A stretch of 64,000 nt of DNA from Rhizodiscina lignyota (lineage: Eukaryota; Ascomycota; Dothideomycetes; Aulographales; Rhizodiscinaceae): the NCBI GenBank assembly GCA_010015805.1, contig ML978123.1:1674001-1738000 (forward strand), given 5' to 3'. The notes beneath the pieces are model-generated. The model did not search any database. It was given only the letters and a program-made list of their open reading frames with translations, and was not told the DNA's origin. Position 1 is the stretch's first letter. Each line of letters starts with the position of its first letter. Below, piece after piece: positions 44,831 to 55,219 of this stretch. Made by a program: the position numbers and the translations under genes.

Positions 44831-46427
44831 GTTTATTTAGAATCCCTTTCAATGTTCGTTGACTGTGGAATAGTAGATCTCTTGCTGCGGATCCTGATAT
44901 CTCTGGTACCAGATCCGAAGGACTGCTGTTATATGTATCCGTACGCGGAGCGGACGACAATAGCGTACGATATCGGCAATTACCTAATTCGGCTAAGACG
45001 CTTTGAGTATATCTCTACTGCCTCAGGATCTAAGACTTTGTCGAATACCAGTGGTGCAAAGCTTATCAATATATTATTCCCTCTGGCGTGAGGGTTGCCG
45101 ACTTCCGAGTTCGGGGGATGGCCGAAGATAGAGTGGCTAACTTGACAGAGGGGAAAGCTAGCAATTGACAAACTCTTACGTACTACACCATCAGGTCGAC
45201 AGTTTGGACCTAACTTCGACGACAGAGCGTCTGCTCCTGCAGTGACTATTCTGAAATGGACCCCTTTTGTTCGAGAGGAGGTCAAAGACGGCGGAAAATG
45301 TCGCTCCGTTGGGATCAGGTGACTTCCAAGTCCGACGCTTCGAGAAGCGTTTGATTGCTCTCTTTTTGACCATCGCCAGCTCCTTCAGAGGGCTTCTTCT
45401 GGGGATAGCGAAAATTCGGTAAAATCTCTGTCGAGGAACTCACATCAACAGTGGAAGGGATGGAAGGAACTTAAAGGTTGCATTCAGGTAAGGAGCGGCA
45501 ATAGAACTGCCTAATCTTATCATCTAATCTGATCATCTCGCCTAATCAAACCCCTTGTTTAGCGTCAGCGCACGTTTTCACTTCCTCTAACCTGGAAAGA
45601 GCGCTCATCCGTCCACTGGCAGCACTTCAAGACCGAGTTGGTGATCAGCATCGCATGTCCAATTAGCAAGGGAGTCTGCATTGCTGGGACGTCAGTGAAG
45701 AGAGGATTTTCACGTCGCGCAACCGCACTTCGATCCTTCGGCCACCAGTCTAAACGCCGACTTGTCATTCGATGGACTGAAGATGCGCTCAAGGTCTTCT
45801 GCGTCTCATTGTACGGCAGAATTTATCGGCCAGAATCTCTAAGTGTTCCGGCTCTCGAGGGTGAGAAATTAGCTGCCCCGATGGATGCTGGAACAGCACA
45901 CGACAGTGAATTTCTGGTCTTCAGCTTTGGCAGGAGCTCGGCGCGAGATATCTTGGCCAGTATTCATCGAGGCCCGACGACCGTAAGAAACTCAATTTGT
46001 TTTTATCGAACTGACTATGCACTTCAACCGGTCGATGTATTCTAGCTATAGCTCTCCAGCCACTGCCTTGAACACGCCACATGCTTGGGTGAGCTTGTCC
46101 CTGCTGGTGTCTCTTGGCCAACCCACTCCTCTCCTCATTCGAACATTTGGCCGATCACTAGAGCTGAGGTTGCATTGCACGCGGGAATTAGAAGAATTAT
46201 AGTACTAGCTTATTGAATCATTCCGCTCTTCCTGGCTACCAACGATGGAACCATCTTTAGGCGCACCATTTCAGACCCACCATTGGCAAACTTTTCTCTC
46301 TTCCGTCCAATATAAAGATCTGATAAGACTTGATCTGATAAATGCGAAGGTGTTCTCCTCCTTTTCAATATAGTTGTATTTGTCGTTTTGGAGTCCTGAA
46401 TCACTCTGTATTTCCTGTCTCAGAGCC
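44831..46427. other. 1.6 kb divergent intergenic region upstream of the siderophore transporter
   Basis: Open frames of up to 135 codons on both strands (for example 45638-46045, plus) carry no recognisable motif. The functional highlight is the pair of iron-regulator sites at 46318-46341. The left part is the amidase promoter. Confidence 0.45.
46318..46341. promoter_or_regulatory. Two tandem SreA/Sre1-type GATA sites
   Basis: ATCTGATAA occurs at 46318-46326 and again at 46333-46341, both exact matches to ATC(A/T)GATAA. That is the site bound by the fungal iron repressors SreA/SRE/Sfu1. They sit 87-110 bp upstream of a siderophore transporter ATG. Confidence 0.75.
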
Positions 46428-48463
46428 ATGGCTTTTAATATGCGCCACCTGGTCTCAAAAGTCCCTTTCGCAGGCTCTCAAGCGATCAGTGGGAACGAGA
46501 AAACTGACGAACAGCATCCACAAAATATCGATCTCGAAGGGAAACAAGCCGGAGATGTAACTGCTGATACGGAAAGCCAATATGGCCCATCTGTTGAGGA
46601 GACTCCAAGCGAAGACGCACAGGAAGGTGTCCAACAGGTCGAGGCAGTCACCCTCGTTTGGACGAAGCAAGCTTTAATTTTCGCGTACCTCTGGTATGTC
46701 GTCAAATGTGCTTTCGAACGCGTCCTTTAAACCATGTTGACGAGCAATACAGTATCTTCTTGGTCTTCTTCATCAACTCGCTCCAGCAGCAGACATCGAA
46801 CAGTTTGACGCCATATGTCATCAGCGACTTTGAATTACATTCTTTGATTCCGGTCACTGGTATTATTTCTAACATCATGGCTGGGGTGATCAAGCTCCCT
46901 GTTGCCAAAGTACTCGATTTGTGGGGCAGGTCTGAAGGCTTCGCAATCATGACCGCACTGTGCACTCTTGGCCTGATTCTCATGGCCGTGTGCGATAATG
47001 TGGAAACTTATGCGGCCGCTCAGGTCAGCCTTCCGCACTGAAATGGAAAAATCGGACTGCGAGCTAACGGGATCGGCAGGTTTTCTACTGGATTGGCGTT
47101 GACGGCATGCAATATGTCCTCGATGTCGTGATCGCAGACACGTCCTCGCTCAAGAACCGTTCGATCGCATTTGCGTTCTCAACCTCGCCATACATCGCCA
47201 CAACTTTTGCGGGCCCAGCGGCAGCACAGAGCTTCTTGAGGAACAGCACATGGCGATGGGCATTTGGAACGTATTCGATTGTGATTCCTGTTGTCGCTCT
47301 CCCAATCTTCAGCGTACTTCTGCTGAACCAGAGGAAAGCGAAGAAATTGGGTGTCCTTCAGAAGGAGAGGAGCGGCCGTACTGCATTTCAGAGCATTTGG
47401 CATTATGCTGTTGAGTTCGATGGTAAGGCTTTGGATTCCGCATTGGAAATTTGATTGATGGAACGCTGACAGAATGTAGCACTGGGTGTCTTCTTGATCG
47501 TTGCAGGCCTCGTCCTCTTCCTCCTACCATTCTCCCTTGCAGGATATCAAACAGATCAATGGCGCTCCGCAAAGATCATCGTCATGCTTGTCATTGGTGT
47601 CGTCGTCCTGATCGCCTTCGCTCTTCATGAGCGCTTTCTTGCACGCAAGCCGTTCATTCCTTTCCATCTGCTGGTTGACCGCTCAGTGCTTGGTGCTAAC
47701 TTGCTTTCGGGAACGTTGTTCATCGCATTCTATTGCTGGGACGGCTACTTCACATCATACCTGCAAGTAGTGAACGGCCTCTCCGTCTCGGACGCGGGCT
47801 ACGTCGCCAACACCTATAGCATCGGCTCCTGCTTCTGGGCATTCGTCGTTGCATATTTTATCCGCCTCACCGGTCGTTTCAAGTGGCTAGCGTGGATCGG
47901 AATGGTCCTTCAGATCCTTGGTGGAGGACTCATGATCCATTTTAGGCAGCCAGACACTCCTATCGGTTTCGTCGTTATGTGTCAAATTTTCATCGCATTT
48001 GGTGGAGGCACTCTGGTTATCTGCGAACAAATGGCAGCAATGGTAAATTTCATCTCAATCCGATCATGAGCAACTTGCTTACTGACTTATTTAGGCTGCT
48101 GTTTCGCACGGCGAGATCGCAGCTATTCTTGCCATCTTGGGCATGTTCGCGTCCATCGGTGGCGCTATTGGGTCATCCGTGTCTGGTGCGATATGGACGA
48201 ACACGTTGCCGGGCGAACTGATGAAGAGACTCCCCGCAGATGCGATAGATGACTTCGCAACGATATATGGAGACCTCACGACACAACTGAGCTATCCGAA
48301 AGGCACTCCAGTACGGGATGCGGTGATTGGGGCTTATGGAGTCGCGCAGCAGAGAATGTGCATTGCAGGGACTGCGATTTTAGTGCTGGGATTCGTTTGG
48401 ATCGCCATGTGGAAGGACTACAAGGTGTCGGAGATGCGGCAGGTCAAGGGCAGAGTCTTCTAG
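46428..48463 (+). CDS. Siderophore-iron transporter (SIT, MFS 14-TMS)
   Basis: Plasma-membrane importer of ferric siderophores, of the MirB/Arn type. Five exons: 46428-46693, 46753-47023, 47080-47422, 47480-48042 and 48095-48463 (603 aa). The acidic N-terminus (DTESQYGPSVEETPSEDAQEGVQQVEA) precedes FAYLCIFLVFFINSLQQQTSNSLTPYV. The SIT signature motifs follow: GIISNIMAGVIKLPVAKVLDLWGRSEGF, VFYWIGVDGMQYVLDVVIADTSSLKNRSIAFAFSTSPYI, and RWAFGTYSIVIPVVALPI. The late motif GGTLVICEQMAAMAAVSHGEIAAILA is also a SIT hallmark, and the C-terminal ECL5-like YPKGTPVRDAVIGAYGVAQQ is present. The tandem GATA sites upstream predict repression under iron sufficiency. No siderophore-synthesis gene is in the window. 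Confidence 0.95.
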
Positions 48464-49142
48464 ACGCAAGTTGCATGTACGATACTGTCGAAATAGTTCT
48501 AAGAGAAGATGACTAGCTCTTGTGTTGAAATCAAGTGACGAAGGAGCTAGTCACATGAGTTCGCCGAGTTTGAGAAGCGTTCTACTTTCCTTCTGAGAGC
48601 CGAAATCTACCTACGCATCGAGACACATTGGAAGCTACCTTGATGGGAGCTATAGTATCCCATGACTTTCACGGATTTTAACAACTGGCCATCCTTACTT
48701 GAAGACATCTTGACATCACTACTACCATGGCCTACTCCAACGCTTTAACTTACCTTGCCTCCGTTGACGTCAGTAATAGGCTAGTTAACGAGATTTGCCA
48801 TTTGAACACGACGCCGTCCTCAACTATTTCTTTTTAAACGTGTTGTTCCATTTTCTCTATAGGTTCATTGCTGTAGCCTTATGACAGCGTCGGTGCGTTA
48901 GACGGCATAGAAAGTTACACTGTTACAGCTACAAGGGAACTTGACCTATCATTATCTTGAGTCCGCCTCAGCCTCAGCCTCGCGAAAGGATAAGCGCTGG
49001 CGCATAAATGTCTTCATCTTCTCTCCCATACTTTATCGATTCATTTCATACCCATCTGATACATCATCTTTTCATATTTCGTCGCGTACGCGGCGTTGCA
49101 TTGCGTTTACGTTGTCTTTGTTGTTGTGTCCTTCCGGACGTC
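48464..49142. other. Intergenic between siderophore transporter and CorA-like gene
   Basis: No gene is seen. The frame of the downstream protein stays open to 49008, but the first good Met is at 49143. The interval before it is CT-rich leader. Confidence 0.5.
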
Positions 49143-50720
49143 ATGGAAGGGTACTACAAGTTTTACGAGAGCGTCGGCCACGATTACTTTCCCTTATATT
49201 CAGACTTTGATGAAGCCATTACCACCATAGACATTCTCGAGCTGTGCTTTCATCCGGAAAAGGGGACGTATGGGAGCCAGACCCATCACATACATTCTCC
49301 AGATATAGTAAACTGGCTGCAAAATGCGCACGAATGTACAGAGGGTCCGGACCACAGAGTCACTCTCCAGATTGCTTTGATCTCGGTGGATTTTTTGGCC
49401 AGCCCATACCGGTGTCGCATACCGAAAATCACTATAGAACAACTCGTTGACCATTTTGGCCTCAGGATTGTGCACGAATACCATGGAAGCCTTCCATATA
49501 CCAACTTCGCAATGCAAAGTCCTCCCAAAGCCAAGCATGAACCACGATATACGTACTGTGCGAAACTACCCGGGGCACTGAACATTGAAGTATCATATGA
49601 CAAGACTTCGAGGTCAGCTCGTGGGATATTTTGGGCGGGAGGGAGCGACATGGAGACTAAACAGCAAAGTTTAAAATGCTACAATGGACCAGCAGCCAGG
49701 CATGGGCTGTATGCGGCCATGGGTGCTGCAATATATGTTCAATTTCAATTTAATATGTCCCTTCGCATAAGCGAGAAGGAACAGCGGGTGATAGCGACAG
49801 AACATCAGACGGGCTTCCACAATTGGGTTAATAGGGCCGATGACCTCAAGGTCTCTGATAAGAAGCTTCGCAAGTTATCTTCTACACTGACAGGACTCAA
49901 GACGATGTTAGCAAGGTACGAGCGACAAGCAATAGCTGTGATGCGAATTATCGATTCTGTCTCCTGGCATATCAGCCATTCTGAAGGCACACAGCACCTT
50001 GACTCTGAAGGCTCTCTCAATGGCGATAGTATTGGTGCAATGGAAGAGCTTTGCACATTGACTAAAGAGCGACTGGAATCTCAGAAACCTGTTATAGACG
50101 AACTGAAGACGAGAGTCGACGCTCAACTAACGGCTGTTTTCCACCTCATATCGCAAGAGGACACACAGCTGAACATATCGCTCGGACGAGATTCTAAAAC
50201 ACTGGCCGAAGCAGCCCAGCGGGACACTAGTTCGATGAAGTCGCTCGCCATTCTCACCGCGATTTTTCTGCCTCCGACCGCGGTAGCTACCATCTTCGCA
50301 ATGCCGTTCTTTGATTGGACCCATAGCGGCTCTGGACCCGTGGTGAACCACAAGTTCTGGATTTACTGGGCGACTGCCATCCCACTCACCATCGCTACGG
50401 TGACCATTTGGTGGGTGTGGATCCGGAGGGAGAGTGACTTCAAACGAAAACTGATGGAAGTCGAAGCCAAGTTGAAAGAGATGAGAGTGCGGTTTAAGGA
50501 AAAGCGTTCCGACGAAGAGCAAGAAGAGGCGGAAGGGACTAGCTCGGCACACCATGAGGGATCCTTTATCGAGCGCGAATCTGACGCAGCAGATCTCGAG
50601 GCGAGCAGTGAGCGAGCCAGCGGCGATGGGCCGAGAAATTCCGTCAGGCAGTGCTGGCGGAGAGCGTTTCGGTCAAAACGGCCAGCGGATGTGGAGTTAG
50701 CGAGCATGGACTCCGAATAG
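49143..50720 (+). CDS. CorA-like two-TMS membrane protein without a clear GMN motif
   Basis: Intronless, 525 aa (start MEGYYKFYESVG). A long cytosolic N-terminal domain contains helices resembling the CorA funnel (KLSSTLTGLKTMLARYERQAIAVMRIIDSV, EELCTLTKERLESQKPVIDELKTRVDAQLTAVFHLISQ). Close to the end are the paired transmembrane helices: SMKSLAILTAIFLPPTAVATIFAMPFFDW and FWIYWATAIPLTIATVTIWWVW. In true Mg2+ channels the first is followed by Gly-Met-Asn; here the equivalent position reads A-M-P-F-F-D-W. The C-terminus is charged and coiled-coil-like (LMEVEAKLKEMRVRFKEKR). This matches fungal CorA-like proteins of unknown transport activity. Ion transport is not shown. Confidence 0.75.
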   Translation: MEGYYKFYESVGHDYFPLYSDFDEAITTIDILELCFHPEKGTYGSQTHHIHSPDIVNWLQNAHECTEGPDHRVTLQIALISVDFLASPYRCRIPKITIEQLVDHFGLRIVHEYHGSLPYTNFAMQSPPKAKHEPRYTYCAKLPGALNIEVSYDKTSRSARGIFWAGGSDMETKQQSLKCYNGPAARHGLYAAMGAAIYVQFQFNMSLRISEKEQRVIATEHQTGFHNWVNRADDLKVSDKKLRKLSSTLTGLKTMLARYERQAIAVMRIIDSVSWHISHSEGTQHLDSEGSLNGDSIGAMEELCTLTKERLESQKPVIDELKTRVDAQLTAVFHLISQEDTQLNISLGRDSKTLAEAAQRDTSSMKSLAILTAIFLPPTAVATIFAMPFFDWTHSGSGPVVNHKFWIYWATAIPLTIATVTIWWVWIRRESDFKRKLMEVEAKLKEMRVRFKEKRSDEEQEEAEGTSSAHHEGSFIERESDAADLEASSERASGDGPRNSVRQCWRRAFRSKRPADVELASMDSE

Positions 50721-50859
50721 GTACCTGCACCTCAAAAGTGCTTCAGCAAAGTTTTCCATTGACGATATGCACAAATCTCTCTTCCGAAAATAAAAAAACG
50801 TCTATACATCCAAAACAAGCCCGTATTTGAAACCCGCCCACCAAACCTCTTTTTACTGC

Positions 50860-53800
50860 TTACACGCTCCGACTGTACCCACTAAACAAGCTCCTTCCAC
50901 CTCTGCGCTTGAGAAACTTCCTCCCCTCGTCCGCCCAAAACACCGTACTCGCCACCGCAACAAGAAACACGAGATCCATCAGCCCCAGCGCCTCGGTCTG
51001 GAAGATGCGCTGCAGCGGCGGGAAGTAAATGACCAGGCACTGCCCCAGCAGGCTCCCGCTCACGCTCAAATTGAACATGCGATTCTCGAAGATGCCGATC
51101 TCGCCGCGCAGCACGGACTTGCCCTCGCTGCGACAGGTCAAGGCGTTGAACATGTCGAACAGCACGAACGCGGTGAACGTCATGGTGGTGTCGCGCGCGG
51201 TAACGACGCTGTTGTCGGCCATCTCCATGATGTAGATGGAGAGTGTGCCGAGCATGATGATGCTTGCGGACTGGCCAACGCGCTGCAGGACGGCGCGAGT
51301 GAGGACGCGTGCGGTTTTCGAGCGTGGTGGGCGGTTCATGATGGCGGGATCGACGGGCTCGACACCGAGGGATTGCGCAGGCGGGCCATCCATTAGAATG
51401 TCTGGTTTGGAACATTCTGTTAGTAAGAGTAGTAGGGGACAGTAAGAAGGGGGGAAACGCACTTATCCAGAGGATCTGCATCGCGTTCAGCGGATTCTTG
51501 AAACCGAATACCGTTGCGAGGAGCACGAGACTCAGCGCCGCAGCACTGGTGGAGAGCTGGAAGGTTAGGAAGTTCTGGATATTGTAGAAGATGCCTTTGC
51601 CCTCCTCAATAGCGTTCAGGATGGTCGAAAAGTCGTCGTCCGTGAGGATCATATCAGCCGCTTCTTTAGCAACATCGGTACCCAGCTTGCCCATCGAGAT
51701 CCCAATGTCCGCCTTCTTCAGCGCAGGCGCATCGTTGACGCCGTCGCCCGTCATGGCAACGACATCACCTCGACTCTGCAGTGCCCGCACAATCTTGAGC
51801 TTATGGTCTGGACTTGTGCGCGCAAAAATGCAAGTCGAGATCATAGCCTGCGCAAGCTCCTCTTCCGACATGCGATCGATCTGGTCGCCGCGCAGCACTG
51901 GCAGCGCAGCCGAGCTGTTCATATTGATCGGCATACCGAGCTTCTTGCCGATTGCGACAGCCGTAGTCTCTGCGTCACCAGTGATCATGATGACTTTGAC
52001 GCCGCCAGCCATGAGACGCCGTATCGAGCGATCGACACCTTTGCGCGGGGGGTCGTTCATACCGACGATGCCAGCGAAGGCGAGGCCTTGGTAAACAGAC
52101 TCGTCGTTGACTGGCTCTGAGATTTTGTCTGCAGGGAGAGAGGATGGCGTTGCCAAGGGGGTAGAGTTGCCGCTTCGTGATTTGACGTGTGATAGGCCAC
52201 GAGATGCGTCCCGTGCTGGGCCGCTTGCAAAGCCTAGCACTCGGAGGCCTTCTTCAGCCATTGACTCTGCAGCTTTCACGGCCTCCTTTCTTCGTGCTTC
52301 ATCGAGGATAATTTCTCGGCCGTCAGCTGTGATATACGTGTCACATCGCTTAAGTATCTGTTCGAGCGCGCCTTTGATATACGCCACATCAGCTCCTGCG
52401 TTGCTGGTGTTCGCCTCAGGAGATCCTTGGATAACAACACCCATCCATTTCCGTTCGGAGCTGAAGGGCGTTTCGTACTTCCGTCCTCCAATCCTCTCGC
52501 GGACATCGGATTCGCTAAATGAATCTAGCAGATCCAAGAGGGCTACGTCCGTAGGTTGACCGGCCCACCTACTTCGAAGGCCCGAGGTCTCATCGCTTGT
52601 GGAGGCCAGAACCGCAGCTGAAGACGCGGTTGCATGTGTGCTGGAGCTTCCGCTTAGAAGACGGGCATTATTGACAATGTTGCCTATTCTAAGAATCGTT
52701 CGTGTAGCAGAATCCAAGGCCGTAAGGCCTTGCTTGCGCATGACATCTATTGGCGCTTTATCGTCAAAATGCCAGATCTTCGTAACAGTCATGTGATTCG
52801 TAGTCAAAGTCCCTTTAAGAGTTAGCTGTGCATAAGACGTTGCATCAGTAGTACAAACCCGTCTTGTCACTACAGACCACGTTCACACTTCCTAGCGTTT
52901 CTACACTTGGAAGTCTCCTGACGATGGCATCTCTCTTGCTCATCCTCAGCACCCCCAACGCCAAAGTAACGGTGACAATGATCGGCAAGCCCTCTGGTAT
53001 TGCTGCGACCGCCAAACTAACGCCGATTTGGAACATGTTAAGGAAGGTCCACCCACGCCAAAGGCCAATAAGCATGATGAACGCAATGACAGCAAAAGAA
53101 ACATAACTCAAATCTTTTCCCAGCCGGTCCATGGAAAGCTGCAAAGGTGTACGTGGAGATTCGATTTCTTGCAAAGAAGCAGAGATTGCGCCAAATTCAG
53201 TGTCGGCGCCTGTACCAATGACGAGACCCTGGCCGTAGCCTGACCGCACGAGTGTGCCCATGAAAACAATGTTGGTTTGGTCGTTAAGACGGATGTCTGC
53301 GCCGACAGTTCCAGTAGCAGGAGAGGCATATGCTGGTGATCGAGGACGAGAGTTAGGGTCGTAAAGATCCATTCGAGCGCGGATGACACTTGGAGATTTC
53401 TGGACGGGTTCGTTTTCGCCTGTAAGGTTTGATTCGTCTATTGAGAGGTCTGCTGCGTGAGTGATGCGAATATCGGCCGGGATGCGGTCGCCAGTGTGGA
53501 AAAGGACCAAGTCGCCAGGAACAAGCTGCGTGGCTTGGACAGTATTCGAAAGGGCTTCCGCAGCCTCTAATGACCGCGCGGTGTCTTGAACGCCTGAAAG
53601 ATCATCCAACTCTATGCCTGCCGTCCCATTCTCCTTTGGTACTCTTTCTGGCCTCGTGTTGTTCGCCGTGCTATCTCCGCGGATGATGTGCGCGAAATGT
53701 GGTACCAGCTGGTTCAAGGCCTCCAGCGATTTCTCTGACCGGTATTCCTGCACGAAACCAACCGTGACGACAATTGTCACTGCTACAGTGATACTGACAG

Positions 53801-54251
53801 CATCTTCGTAGTTGCCCATGATAAACGACACGGCTGCCGAACCAAGTAAAAGGAGTATCAGCGTTTCCTTGAATTGTTTCAGAAACCGTAGCCATAGCGG
53901 CTCCGGCTCTTCATGAGGCAGCTCGTTCGGCCCATTCGTGTGGAGGCGCGAGAGAGCCTCGGCGGGCGAGATGCCATGCGTGAGCGAGGAGGTTAATCGT
54001 TCGGCGGTTTCTTGAGGAGTAAGGATCGCATACTGCGATGTTATTGTCTGTTCAAGCAAAAAGACGGTTAGTGAGCATATCAACAGCGTAGAGGCAAAGG
54101 CTTGGGGTCGTACAGATGCACCTGGCCTTGATTGACGATTTCGCGACTGGGGTCTCGACGTGGCTGCTGACGGCAAATTGGGCGTCTCTGGGCGCAGACT
54201 GCTTCCAGCGACATTGTATAGAGGTAATGCCGGCGTGGTCGTCTTGGACAT
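50860..54251 (-). CDS. PMR1: Golgi Ca2+/Mn2+-transporting P-type ATPase (PMR1/SPCA)
   Basis: Pumps Ca2+ and Mn2+ into the secretory pathway. Exons are 54251 or upstream-54114, 54047-52859, 52812-51463 and 51401-50860; from the ATG at 54251 about 1072 aa. The intron between CSDKTG and TLTTN has a GTTTGT donor and joins in phase, giving the phosphorylation motif DKTGT. Other motifs are the actuator [16 protein letters not shown] in M4, [17 protein letters not shown] and [19 protein letters not shown]6 reads [21 protein letters not shown], which marks the SPCA type. The 5' end is uncertain. In frame the sequence stays open to about 54400 with [14 protein letters not shown] but no ATG, so an upstream exon probably supplies the start. 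A long Ser/Pro-rich N-terminus precedes the ATPase core. Confidence 0.93.
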
Positions 54252-54380
54252 GGCTTTGTGGCCATAGGACGGCGGCGCAGAAGATGCGCGTTCGTGGCTC
54301 TCGCCCGCTGCGAGAAGGGGTATTGAGCTCGCCGTGCCTGCTATCGGGGCCAATTCCACATTTGCTTGCGCTCCGGACAA

Positions 54381-55219
54381 CGTCAGACTCGAGTAACTGC
54401 TCTACAAGAGCGTGCGGAGGGCGACGGTGAAGAAGGTGGCGCAGTGGCTGTTTGCGGAGATGTCTGGATCTGCTCTCGTATCTGGCGCGCTCCTGAAACG
54501 AATTTTGGGATGGCCAGGTGTTCCTCAGGGACAGGAATCACATGGATGGGCGGAGAGGCGAGGGAATGAGTGCGACGGTCGTCGTTGGGCTCAGGGTGTG
54601 TGGATTGAGAGAAATTGTCAGATTCACTCGAGCTATGGGGGTTCTGGAGAAGCTCCATACATGTCCTTTTCTGGCAGGAGATCCAGGACGGCCTCGTACG
54701 GACAAAGACTAGCCGCATGCGAGTGGCTATGCAAGTGGATTCAAATGCCAGGGCATGGAAGCAGAGCCTCGTCTATCTACAGTTATCTAGACATAATTTG
54801 CACATTAGTAGACCTCCGAAGACGCCGCGCAAGCAGAGCCACTGGAATTTAGCTGGGACGAACTCGCGCTGCGGCGAAATGCCGGACTGGGTGGAAGGCT
54901 TGGCGCCCTGAAATGCGGCGGCTGGGGACTTATTCACGTCGCAACCACCTCACCACCCTTTGCTTCACCACCCATCCCCCACTTTGCAACAACGCGTTGA
55001 TTGCTATTACATCTTGCATTTCTGCAGTCGCATACTTGGCCTCTCTTGCTCCATCTACTTTTGGCCTCTGAAATTTGCCGGTGTGGACGCGCGTGGCGCG
55101 TCGCTCACCACATAAACAACGCAAACGCGCCGCATCGTCAACGCCAATCTCATCCATTTCGCGGCACTTGAACACAACAACGTCCGACTATCATCTTAGA
55201 GATCCTCCTTCAGCTCAAG
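54381..55219. other. Divergent region between PMR1 and RAD21
   Basis: A minus-strand frame at 54383-54718 (PHSSSESDNFSQSTHPEPNDD..., ending SCRAVTRV) is Ser/Pro-rich like the PMR1 N-terminus. It may contain its missing first exon, but I found no convincing junction. The right 150 bp hold the MluI-box cluster and the RAD21 leader. Confidence 0.45.
55087..55129. promoter_or_regulatory. Cluster of MluI cell-cycle box (MBF) cores upstream of RAD21
   Basis: ACGCG at 55087-55091, CGCGT at 55090-55094 and 55097-55101, and ACGCG at 55125-55129 give four MCB cores within 43 bp, about 90-130 bp upstream of the cohesin ATG. MBF drives G1/S genes, and MCD1/RAD21 is a known target in yeast. Confidence 0.6.

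Noticed and set aside
45638-46045. 135-codon plus-strand frame upstream of the siderophore transporter
   Set aside because: The start is not ATG, there are no recognisable motifs, and the region is more likely promoter sequence.
52811-52870. Apparent one-base misfit of the PMR1 intron at DKTGT
   Set aside because: Recounting shows exon 2 ends ACG G and exon 3 begins GG ACT, so the GTTTGT...TTAAAG intron joins in phase.
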